Source: Bacteroidota bacterium (lineage in GTDB: Bacteria > Bacteroidota > Ignavibacteria > Ignavibacteriales > Ignavibacteriaceae). Taken from it: 10,163 nucleotides of DNA. Numbering within the stretch: position 1 is the stretch's first letter; each line of letters opens with the position of its first letter. Below are positions 1-6,648 of the stretch, piece by piece. The stretch is from positions 1 to 10,163 of the forward strand of contig JAJYOQ010000120.1 in assembly GCA_021796135.1 (NCBI GenBank), read 5' to 3'. Made by a program: the position numbers and the translations under genes. Below the pieces are notes generated by a model. The model had not been told where the DNA came from. It ran no database searches and saw only the letters and a list, made by a program, of their open reading frames with translations.

Positions 1-608
1 TCCATTGCGCTTTGAATTAGTCCGCTCTGGCTTGTATCAATAACTGCGGGAGAAGGTTGAGAAAAGAAATTTGTTTCGGGTGTTATCATTCCGAAAAGAC
101 CAACCTTGATATTCCCAATTTGCTTTACTATAAATGGTTTTATGAAATTCTTAAGTGACTGTAGGCTTGGATCTTCAAGTATTAGATTAGCTGAAAGCAA
201 TGGAAACCCTCCGCTCGGGAATGCCATCTTCAAAGCAGTATCTAGCACCACAGGTGTTAAATCAAACTCGTGATTACCTACAGCCATGGCGTCAACGCCT
301 ATTGAATTTAACAATTGAAGTTCCGCTGCGCCATAATATTTATTGAAAAAGATATCACCGATAAAACTATCTCCGGCATGAAGGACGAGAACATTTTGAT
401 CGGTCATTTTTGTCATACCAATTAATGTAGCTGCGCGGGCAATTCCGCCACGAGTGCCATCCAAATTTTCTGTCCTTGGAGCTAACGGTGCTAAACAAGA
501 ATGAGTATCGTTGAAGTGAAGTATAGTCAAGGTATCAATCTGAGCGTAAACCGAAAAGTAAAATGCAAAAAAAATTACGATTGTTAGTATCATTAAAAGC
601 TTTTTCAT
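1..608 (-). CDS. Secreted metallophosphatase / 5'-nucleotidase-like protein, N-terminal part (cut by left window edge)
   Basis: Reading the minus strand from ATG at 608 gives 202 open codons to the window edge, so the C-terminus is missing. Residues 1-22 form a Sec signal peptide: MKK, a hydrophobic run, then VYA before Q23. The mature part opens with the calcineurin-like phosphoesterase motifs of the UshA/5'-nucleotidase family: ILHFNDTHS (D34 and H36, metal ligands), HAGDSF (D80) and the GNHEFD block (N112, H113, about residues 111-116). Known members hydrolyse nucleotides, UDP-sugars or other phosphoesters outside the cytoplasm to release phosphate; the substrate cannot be told from this fragment. 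The start is supported by an AAAGGTGA-like ribosome binding site just upstream. The gene is transcribed away from the biosynthetic operon, and its promoter region holds 11-bp-phased Pho-box-like repeats, which suits a phosphate scavenger. The later histidine motif and any C-terminal substrate-binding domain lie outside the window. Confidence 0.9.
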   Translation of the reverse strand, partial: MKKLLMILTIVIFFAFYFSVYAQIDTLTILHFNDTHSCLAPLAPRTENLDGTRGGIARAATLIGMTKMTDQNVLVLHAGDSFIGDIFFNKYYGAAELQLLNSIGVDAMAVGNHEFDLTPVVLDTALKMAFPSGGFPLLSANLILEDPSLQSLKNFIKPFIVKQIGNIKVGLFGMITPETNFFSQPSPAVIDTSQSGLIQSAM

Positions 609-667
609 TTTAGTCACCTTTTTATTAAATAATTTCGATGAAATAATAAAACATCCTAACATCCATT

Positions 668-696
668 CTGTCAAAAAGTTGTCAAATGATTGTTAA
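668..696 (-). promoter_or_regulatory. Pho-box-like array of three 11-bp repeats upstream of the 5'-nucleotidase gene
   Basis: On the plus strand there are three 7-bp units separated by 4 bp: CTGTCAA (668-674), TTGTCAA (679-685) and TTGTTAA (690-696). On the coding (minus) strand this reads TTAACA, TTGACA, TTGACA, each 11 bp apart. The E. coli Pho box is a pair of CTGTCAT-like 7-mers with 4-bp AT-rich spacers, and Bacillus PhoP boxes are TTAACA-like hexamers with about 5-bp spacers, so the phasing and sequence fit a PhoB/PhoP response-regulator site. The proximal unit lies 19 bp from a possible -10 (TATTAT, minus strand, 648-643). The downstream gene encodes a phosphoesterase, a classic Pho regulon member, which supports the reading. 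Binding is inferred. Confidence 0.6.
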
Positions 697-858
697 AAAT
701 TCGCATGTGAATAAAGGCTTGGTTCAACTGAGCAATAAAAATTAATACACCGCTATATTGCTGTTTAAACCGATTTAAAACCACTTCAGAGAGAATTAAT
801 GTGTGGTAGACTAAAGAATCTTATTAAGAAAATATTCACGCAGTTTATTTTAAAATTA
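697..858. other. Intergenic DNA between the two divergent promoters, no gene seen
   Basis: I see no convincing gene, tRNA or stable hairpin here. It is AT-rich with minor palindromic bits such as GTTTAAAC. A 30-codon ORF beginning at 799 runs through the operon promoter and was rejected. Confidence 0.6.
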
Positions 859-876
859 TTTGACATTTTTTTGACA
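859..876 (+). promoter_or_regulatory. Pho-box-like direct repeat upstream of the biosynthetic operon
   Basis: TTTGACA occurs at 859-865 and again at 870-876, 11 bp apart with a TTTT spacer. The complementary strand reads TGTCAAA units like those at 668-696. A poor third unit (TTTTAAA, 848-854) is in the same phase. Relative to its own gene the repeat has the same orientation as the array facing the 5'-nucleotidase, and its distance to the candidate -10 is nearly the same (18 bp versus 19 bp). The proximal unit also contains a perfect -35 hexamer TTGACA. This makes it ambiguous: it could be a PhoB/PhoP operator, or simply a strong -35 in a T-rich stretch. Confidence 0.45.
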
Positions 877-900
877 AATGAGAATTATTAATTCTATAAC
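871..900 (+). promoter_or_regulatory. Candidate sigma-70-type promoter of the ACP-FkbH operon
   Basis: TTGACA at 871-876 and TATAAC at 895-900 are separated by 18 bp, giving a near-consensus -35/-10 pair. Transcription would start near 907 and leave a leader of about 120 nt before the ATG at 1030. If the organism is a Bacteroidota member with the unusual housekeeping sigma factor of that group (-33 TTTG / -7 TANNTTTG), this match may be misleading. A further TTTGACT at 917-923 has no well-spaced -10. Confidence 0.5.
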
Positions 901-1029
901 ATAGAGTAGAATTTTATTTGACTTATCGTTTTAATATGTAATTGTAGTTCGAAAATTATTCTCTTAAAGTTCATTAAAATGATGAAAACTTTCTGTCGTG
1001 GTATTAAAAATAGATTGGGAGAATACACA

Positions 1030-1320
1030 ATGGAACAAACAAATCATAATATGGAAATAATACTTTACGATTATATTCGTGAGACTTTTCTTCCACATAA
1101 CAATACGGTAGAACTTAATTTTGATAAAAACCTGTTCCAATCCGGAATAGTTGATTCGGCGGGACTAATATCATTTATTTGCTTTATAGAGAAAGAATTT
1201 TGCATAACTATTCCCGACGAGGATCTTTTACCCGAAAATTTTTCTTCCATTGAATCTATTACAAACTATATAAAGAAAAGCCAGCTAGTGTTATCAAATA
1301 GTCTTACCGAGAGGATATAA
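1030..1320 (+). CDS. Stand-alone acyl carrier protein (FkbH partner type)
   Basis: This 96-residue protein is the size of a discrete ACP. Residues 36-60 hold the phosphopantetheine site in the context SGIVDSAG, with Ser43 as the predicted attachment residue and helix II (LISFICFIEKEF) after it. The later block with PDEDLLPENF and SIESI (about 62-77) resembles ACPs that sit beside FkbH proteins. The residue after the serine is Ala rather than the usual Leu/Met. Its probable role is to carry a glyceryl or derived acyl unit as a thioester in the cytoplasm after activation by a phosphopantetheinyl transferase; none is encoded in this window. I chose ATG 1030 because GGGAGAA (1017-1023) lies at proper spacing. 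An in-frame ATG at 979 would add 17 residues but lacks a ribosome binding site and the extra residues are not ACP-like. It is first in the operon and its stop codon abuts the FkbH start. Confidence 0.88.
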   Translation: MEQTNHNMEIILYDYIRETFLPHNNTVELNFDKNLFQSGIVDSAGLISFICFIEKEFCITIPDEDLLPENFSSIESITNYIKKSQLVLSNSLTERI

Positions 1321-2352
1321 ATGAGTTACAAAAAGTGTGTAGTCTGGGATCTTGATAATACATTATGGGATAACGTTTGTATTGAAGGTGATATAATTAT
1401 CCGGAAACATATTATCCGGATAATAAAGGAATTAGACCAGAGAGGTATTCTACATTCAATAGCTAGTAGAGGAGATGAAGGGACAGCGTTAAAAAAATTA
1501 AAAGAGAATGATATGTCGGATTACTTTGTTGCAGTAAAAATTAATTGGCTTCAAAAATCTAATAACATAATTGATATTTCCAATGAGCTGAATATTTCTC
1601 TAGGGTCAATTGTATTTGTTGATGATGATGATTTTGAGCTGGAACAGATGAAGTTTATGCTTCCGGAAGTTTTGGCAATCAATGCAGTGGAAGCTTATAA
1701 ACTTCTTGAAATGAAGGAGCTTATGCCTGAAGTAATTACAAATGAATCGAAACAAAGAAGACAATTTTATAAAGCAGAGCAAATAAGAAAACGAGCGGAA
1801 TCAATTTTTGATTCCCGGGAAGATTTTTTGATCTCTTGTAAAATGATACTTAAGATACGCCGGATGCAAAGAGAAGATGTTCCGAGGGTTTTAGAACTTA
1901 TGACTAGGACTCATCAATTAAATACAACAGGATGGATACTTAATAAAGATGATTTATTGAATCTATTTTTGAATGAAGCTCAAACTACTATTATTTATGT
2001 GGCTGAATTGGTGGATAAATTCGGAAGTTATGGTATTATCGGTGTGGCAATTGAAGATAACGGAAAGCAAATAAGCAGCTTAAAATACCTTGCAGTTTCA
2101 TGTAGGGTAATGGGGCGCGGAATTGAGAGAGCTATATTAATTACCTTAATGAAAGAAGTTTTTAACGAAGGATTCATCGATTTTTATGGAGAATTCCATG
2201 ATACGGGAAAAAATAAATTAATGCGAGCTCTTTACCAAATGATGGATTTCAATTTAATTGAAAATAGCAAGCAAATAAACAACGATTTATTAATCTTTCA
2301 TAGAGAACAAAAGGAATTGCCCGAATTACCAAAGTGGATAAAAATAGTATGA
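1321..2352 (+). CDS. FkbH-like HAD-IIIC protein with C-terminal GNAT-like domain (glyceryl-ACP loading)
   Basis: This is a full-length 343-residue FkbH-like protein. The N-terminal HAD domain shows VVWDLDNTLW (nucleophile D10, acid/base D12), the SIAS segment (S49, motif II), a Lys near 79 (motif III) and FVDDDDFE (D101-D104, motif IV). A linker with RRQFY and KAEQIRKRAE (about 146-160) leads to a GNAT-like C-terminal domain (about 176-325) containing RTHQLNTTG and SCRVMGRGIE. FkbH enzymes, known from methoxymalonyl-ACP and tetronate pathways, capture the glyceryl group of D-1,3-bisphosphoglycerate, remove phosphate and hand a glyceryl thioester to an ACP. Adjacency to the ACP gene supports that role here. 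An AGAGGA ribosome binding site lies just upstream and ATG follows the ACP stop directly. Position 51, after SR, is Gly where relatives usually have Asn (from memory). The final product of the pathway is unknown. Confidence 0.88.
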   Translation: MSYKKCVVWDLDNTLWDNVCIEGDIIIRKHIIRIIKELDQRGILHSIASRGDEGTALKKLKENDMSDYFVAVKINWLQKSNNIIDISNELNISLGSIVFVDDDDFELEQMKFMLPEVLAINAVEAYKLLEMKELMPEVITNESKQRRQFYKAEQIRKRAESIFDSREDFLISCKMILKIRRMQREDVPRVLELMTRTHQLNTTGWILNKDDLLNLFLNEAQTTIIYVAELVDKFGSYGIIGVAIEDNGKQISSLKYLAVSCRVMGRGIERAILITLMKEVFNEGFIDFYGEFHDTGKNKLMRALYQMMDFNLIENSKQINNDLLIFHREQKELPELPKWIKIV

Positions 2353-3869
2353 AAATATTATTGTTAGATATCCTTCGTACATCACTTGAAGAAGTATGGC
2401 CTTCTGCAGAACATTCACTTGGTTTAATGTATTTAGCAGCAGCTTTACAAAAAGAATTCAATCACAATATTATAATAGAGATAGAGACTTTGGTCTCAAA
2501 ATCAGGCCATAGCGATGATGATAAAAGAAACATGAATCGGTATCTGCAGGAATTTGAACCCGATTTTGTCGGTGTCCGGTGTTTGACTATTGGAAAAGAT
2601 ACACTGAGAGTCGTGTCCGAAGTCGTTAAGAATTGGAATAAAAATTGTTTTTTAGCAGTTGGCGGTCCTTATGCAACTGATGATCCCGATGATGCACTTA
2701 TCAACGGTTATATTGATTGTGTCGTTATAGGAGAGGGCGAATTAACTCTGATTGATCTTATAAGACAATTAATTGACAAAAAAGATTATTATAATATTCC
2801 GGGTATTGCTTATCGGACTGGAAATAAAATTGTAAAAACAATCCCCCAATCCCTTATCAACGATCTTGATTCGCTGCCATTTCCTTCCTATGGAGCAATT
2901 GATCTTAATAAATTTTCAAATCAATTTCTAACATTCACTTCAAAAATATCAATTCCACACGCTAACATAATGACAACAAGGGGATGTCCTTACCGTTGCA
3001 TTTATTGTCATAATATTTTGGGGAAAAAATTTAGAGCAAGGTCACCTCAAAGTGTTTTATCTGAGATCAGATATATTTATAATAATTATGGTATTACTGA
3101 TTTTCAAATCATAGATGATATTTTTAACCTCGATTTAAACCGGGCAAAAACAATATTCTCCCTTATAATTAAAAGCGGTATGAAAATCACTTTATCATTT
3201 CCAAATGCCATTAGAGGCGATAGAGTGGACAGGGAGCTAATTGAAATGATGTCAGCTGCCGGGACAAAATTTATCTCCTATGCTATAGAAACTGCTTCAC
3301 AACGTCTGCAAAAGCTTATTAAAAAGAATTTAAATCTTGAAAAAATAAAAGAGGCCATAAAATATACTGCAGAAGCAAATATTGTAACGCGTGGTTTTTT
3401 CATGCTTGGTTTTCCTACTGAGACAGAAGAAGAAGCAAATGATACAATTGAATTTGCCAAGGCATCTTCCCTTTGCGGAGCAACATTTTTTACGGTGGTT
3501 TATTTCCCCGGCACGGAATTATACAGGTTAGCGCAATCGCTTGGTTACTTCCAAAACTCAACGTTCGATGTTCAAAGAGATTATGTGGATGTGGGTGATG
3601 GACCTTATGATTTTAGTTTAGATACTCTGATAAATCTAAAAATAAAAGCAATAAGAGAATTTGCCTTTACTAAAGAAAGAATTGAAAATGCTATAAGAAT
3701 TCTACCAAATTATTTTACCCAGCGAGAAATTGATGGATTCTTTATGGCCTATGTTGTCAGTTCTAGAGCATCATTTGATGATATAGAAGATGAATCGGTT
3801 AAAAAATTAATGAAAAGATATTTTCTAATTGCGGAGAAGTTTTCCAAAAAGAATGAATTTTATGTTTAA
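2349..3869 (+). CDS. Cobalamin-binding-domain radical SAM protein (class B type)
   Basis: The 506-residue protein has two domains. Residues about 1-145 form a Rossmann-like B12-binding domain with HSLGLMYLAAAL near the start, FVGVRCLT, AVGGPYATDDPDDAL and VIGEGE; no clear DxHxxG motif is visible, as in many family members. After the LPFPSYGAIDL linker comes a radical SAM core with TTRGCPYRCIYC: C213, C217 and C220 (CxxxCxxC) would bind the [4Fe-4S] cluster. Downstream, AIETAS and GFFMLGFPTET are typical of the barrel. Relatives catalyse radical methylations of unactivated carbon or phosphorus, ring closures and other rearrangements, so the reaction cannot be assigned. The ATG at 2349 overlaps the FkbH stop as ATGA, suggesting translational coupling; an in-frame GTG at 2334 would add five residues. 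The active site presumably acts on an ACP-bound or released intermediate (inference). Confidence 0.87.
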   Translation: MKILLLDILRTSLEEVWPSAEHSLGLMYLAAALQKEFNHNIIIEIETLVSKSGHSDDDKRNMNRYLQEFEPDFVGVRCLTIGKDTLRVVSEVVKNWNKNCFLAVGGPYATDDPDDALINGYIDCVVIGEGELTLIDLIRQLIDKKDYYNIPGIAYRTGNKIVKTIPQSLINDLDSLPFPSYGAIDLNKFSNQFLTFTSKISIPHANIMTTRGCPYRCIYCHNILGKKFRARSPQSVLSEIRYIYNNYGITDFQIIDDIFNLDLNRAKTIFSLIIKSGMKITLSFPNAIRGDRVDRELIEMMSAAGTKFISYAIETASQRLQKLIKKNLNLEKIKEAIKYTAEANIVTRGFFMLGFPTETEEEANDTIEFAKASSLCGATFFTVVYFPGTELYRLAQSLGYFQNSTFDVQRDYVDVGDGPYDFSLDTLINLKIKAIREFAFTKERIENAIRILPNYFTQREIDGFFMAYVVSSRASFDDIEDESVKKLMKRYFLIAEKFSKKNEFYV

Positions 3870-4797
3870 GCAAAAATTAGATGGAAATAGAGATAATGTA
3901 ACTTCCCAAAGCCGCAAGTTTTATGAAAAATATCCGTTTCCCGGGACAAGACCTCTTGATAGAGATGGCTTGATTTTTTTGCGGAACATTAATAGCTCCA
4001 TTGAATCTTTAGTAAAGAAGGGAGTAAGACCAAGCATATTAGATGCCGGTTGCGGAACAGGAAACACAATTATTCATTTAGCTGAAAATAATAAAAAATT
4101 AAAATTTGTCGGGTTTGATAATTCAAAAACATCATTAATTAAAGCAGTTACATTATCAGAATCGAAAAATCTTTCCAATGTTATTTTTAAGAAATGGAAT
4201 TTACGCGTTTCTCTACCCTACAAAAATTACTTTGAAATCATATACTGTTTAGGGGTCCTTCATCATACTGCCGACCCAATAGCAGTGCTGAAAAACCTAT
4301 ATCATGCACTTAAGGATGATGGTGAATTATATCTTTGGATTTATTCAAAGTATGGAAGATATAAGCATTCTTTAAATATGCGTTTGCTTAGTATGCTTCT
4401 TAAAAATAAGTCAAGGGAAATTGACGAATTAAATTTTACTAAAGAATTTATATTTAATACAAAAAATATTACCCCTTTAAATGACTTGGTACAAACTTAT
4501 TCTGAAGATCCTTCCCTAAATGAAATGTTTTCGGACCCTATTTGGATCGCAGATCAATTCCTTAATCCAAATGAGATTCTACTTAGCATGGAAGAATTAA
4601 TTGAACTTAGCCATTTATGCGGATTTGAAATCAGCAAAGTTCTAGGCATTAACCCTGAAATATCGAATTATTTATCCTCGGATCAATTATGCAGTAGTTT
4701 CCATAATTTAACAAAAACTAAGCAGCTTATAGCTCTCGATCTTTTATTGAAACCGCCGCGCCATTTTGTGATACTCCGAAAAACTAAAAGGAGATAA
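3853..4797 (+). CDS. Class I SAM-dependent methyltransferase
   Basis: Encodes about 314 residues. An N-terminal segment with FYEKYPFPGTRP (about 23-33) precedes a Rossmann methyltransferase fold: motif I ILDAGCGTGN (about 62-71, SAM glycine loop), acidic residue at the end of strand 2 in GFDNSKT (D89), and YCLGVLHHTADP (about 131-142) followed by LYHALKDDGELYLWIY. The C-terminal 120 residues are not a recognised domain to me and could shape the substrate site. Methylation of an O, N or C atom cannot be distinguished; O-methylation would parallel FkbG in methoxymalonyl-ACP assembly, but this is not evidently an FkbG orthologue. Start choice is uncertain: ATG 3853 and ATG 3862 are in frame and both overlap the end of the radical SAM gene; a GGAGAAG at 3832-3838 is somewhat far away. 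An upstream TTG at 3829 is less likely. Confidence 0.83.
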   Translation: MNFMFKQKLDGNRDNVTSQSRKFYEKYPFPGTRPLDRDGLIFLRNINSSIESLVKKGVRPSILDAGCGTGNTIIHLAENNKKLKFVGFDNSKTSLIKAVTLSESKNLSNVIFKKWNLRVSLPYKNYFEIIYCLGVLHHTADPIAVLKNLYHALKDDGELYLWIYSKYGRYKHSLNMRLLSMLLKNKSREIDELNFTKEFIFNTKNITPLNDLVQTYSEDPSLNEMFSDPIWIADQFLNPNEILLSMEELIELSHLCGFEISKVLGINPEISNYLSSDQLCSSFHNLTKTKQLIALDLLLKPPRHFVILRKTKRR

Positions 4798-6648
4798 ATG
4801 TACATTTTAGGATATAGTGGTTTTACAAGAGATTCGCATCTTAGTAAATGTATAATAAGTCCTCTTGCGAAAACCAATCAAGATTTTGAAAGCCTGTTTA
4901 ATTACCGAGAAGGTGAAGTGCCGTTTTCAAGATTTCCTTTGGGCTATTTTGGACATGATGCATCAGCGGCAATATTTTCAGATGGACAATTAATTGCTTC
5001 GGCTGCTGAGGAAAGATTTACTCGAGTAAAATTTTCCTTAAATCTTAGTGGTAATACTATGCTGCCCCGAAATGCAATTAATTTTTGTTTGAATAAAGCA
5101 AACATCAATATTAAGGATGTTGATTTGGTAACGCATTACTGCGATTTCAATGAATTTATTATTAACAAAAGAATAGAATATCTCCGTCCATGGTTTGTTG
5201 ATGGAGAAGAACATTATGTCGAAGAATCATATAATTCTATATTCAATTCAATGATGTCTCATGAAATTGTCTTAAATCAATTTAAGCAAATGGCAGGATA
5301 TGTACCGAAAAGATTCTTTCATGTGCCGCATCATGAAAGCCATGCAGCAAGCGCTTTTTATCCATCAGGATTTCGAGAAGCCCTTATCTTTACTAATGAT
5401 GGAACGGGGGAGATTGAAAGCTCATTGATTGCAGTAGGTAAGGAAAATTCAATCACTGAAATTGAGCGTACATTTATTCCAACTTCTCTAGGATCACTTT
5501 ATTTGATAATTACGGTTTTCTTAGGATTCCGTAGTCTTGGAGATGAATATAAAGTAATGGGACTTGCTTCCTATGGTAATCCCCAAAAATATAGGATTTT
5601 TTTTGACGCGGTTGTAAATCTTCTGGAAAACGGCAAATACTCCACAGAGTTACTGGCTTCTCCTAATTTGAAAAACATGATTATTAGTAATTTAGGTAAA
5701 CCAAGAAAATCTAACGAACCATTTTCAGCAAGAGATGCTGATGTAGCTGCTGCTCTTCAAGAATCAATAAATAAAGCGGTATTGCATAAACTGAAATATT
5801 TTAAAAAAGAAATAGGAATTAAAAATCTATGCATGGCTGGCGGAGTTGCTTTGAATTGTACCCTGAATGGAATGATTGCCCGCTCCGGTTTATTTAATAA
5901 GATTTTTATTCAACCCGCGGCAAATGACGAAGGTTGCAGCATTGGAGCAGCGCTTTATGCTTATTATAAAACTATTAACGATAAACATAAGAATCGCTCA
6001 AAATTAGAGACTACTTTCTGGGGACCAAGATATAATGATCAGGATATTCTTAATGAATTAAATAAATATCGGGAAAAACTTCAATGGTCAAAGCATAATG
6101 ATATTGCATCAGAAACTGCTCTAGCGCTTTGTGAAGAAAAAGTTGTGGGTTGGTTTCAAGGGAAAATGGAATTTGGACCAAGAGCACTCGGGCATAGAAG
6201 TATTTTAGCAGATCCTCGTAATCCTCAAATGAAAGATCGTATAAATGAAAAAGTAAAGCGAAGAGAATCTTTTAGACCTTTTGCCCCAGCCGTAATAGAA
6301 GAAGAAGCTGCTAAATATTTTGATATGACTGGATTAAATGGCTCTCCATTTATGCTTTTTGCTGTGCCCGTACTAAATCAATATCGTAACATAATCCCTG
6401 CCGTGACTCATGTGGATGGCTCGGCAAGGCTTCAGACTGTTTCAAAAAAAAATAATCGTCTTTTCTGGAATTTGATTTCAGAGTTTAATAAACTTTCAGG
6501 CATTCCAGTAGTTCTTAATACTTCTTTTAATCTTAGAAATGAGCCGATTGTTTGTTCGCCAAAAGACGCAATATTATGTTTTTTATCAACTGATTTAGAT
6601 TGTTTAGCTATTGGTAATTTTTTTGTCAAAAAGAGATTAATAATGTGA
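4798..6648 (+). CDS. NodU/TobZ-family O-carbamoyltransferase
   Basis: The 616-residue length and domain order match this family. The N-terminal Kae1/ASKHA-like part has GHDASAAIF (about 52-60), AAEERFTRVKF, the HHESHAASAFYPSGF block (H178, H182: metal/ATP site), FTNDGTGE, and GGVALNC ... PAANDEGCSIGAALY (about 348-387, with D377). The C-terminal YrdC-like part has EFGPRALGHRSILADPR (about 458-474), KRRESFRPFAPAV and GIPVVLNTSFNLRNEPIV. Known members (TobZ, NodU, novobiocin NovN) make carbamoyl-AMP from carbamoyl phosphate and ATP and transfer the carbamoyl group to a hydroxyl. The acceptor is unknown; a glyceryl or sugar hydroxyl is plausible. All hallmark motifs are intact. The start follows the methyltransferase stop directly, with AAAGGAGA at 4787-4794 as ribosome binding site. 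Confidence 0.92.
   Translation: MYILGYSGFTRDSHLSKCIISPLAKTNQDFESLFNYREGEVPFSRFPLGYFGHDASAAIFSDGQLIASAAEERFTRVKFSLNLSGNTMLPRNAINFCLNKANINIKDVDLVTHYCDFNEFIINKRIEYLRPWFVDGEEHYVEESYNSIFNSMMSHEIVLNQFKQMAGYVPKRFFHVPHHESHAASAFYPSGFREALIFTNDGTGEIESSLIAVGKENSITEIERTFIPTSLGSLYLIITVFLGFRSLGDEYKVMGLASYGNPQKYRIFFDAVVNLLENGKYSTELLASPNLKNMIISNLGKPRKSNEPFSARDADVAAALQESINKAVLHKLKYFKKEIGIKNLCMAGGVALNCTLNGMIARSGLFNKIFIQPAANDEGCSIGAALYAYYKTINDKHKNRSKLETTFWGPRYNDQDILNELNKYREKLQWSKHNDIASETALALCEEKVVGWFQGKMEFGPRALGHRSILADPRNPQMKDRINEKVKRRESFRPFAPAVIEEEAAKYFDMTGLNGSPFMLFAVPVLNQYRNIIPAVTHVDGSARLQTVSKKNNRLFWNLISEFNKLSGIPVVLNTSFNLRNEPIVCSPKDAILCFLSTDLDCLAIGNFFVKKRLIM

Noticed and set aside
799..891. Small ORF of 30 codons (ATG at 799) in the intergenic region
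   Set aside because: It reads straight through the TTTGACA repeats and -35 of the operon promoter, has only a weak GAGAG upstream and looks like random AT-rich sequence.
979..1029. Upstream start adding 17 residues to the ACP
   Set aside because: No ribosome binding site before 979 and the added residues do not resemble an ACP N-terminus, while ATG 1030 has GGGAGAA at good spacing.
609..1029. Possible cobalamin or SAM riboswitch ahead of the radical SAM operon
   Set aside because: The roughly 120-nt leader shows no conserved B12-box-like sequence or clear stem-loops that I could identify.
2249..2461. Antisense ORF of 70 codons across the FkbH/radical SAM junction
   Set aside because: It lies wholly over two well-supported genes on the other strand and encodes no recognisable motif; the other short antisense ORFs (for example 3278-3460, 4683-4877, 6432-6629, 6700-6894, 8745-8930, 9500-9682, 9859-10101) were dismissed for the same reason.
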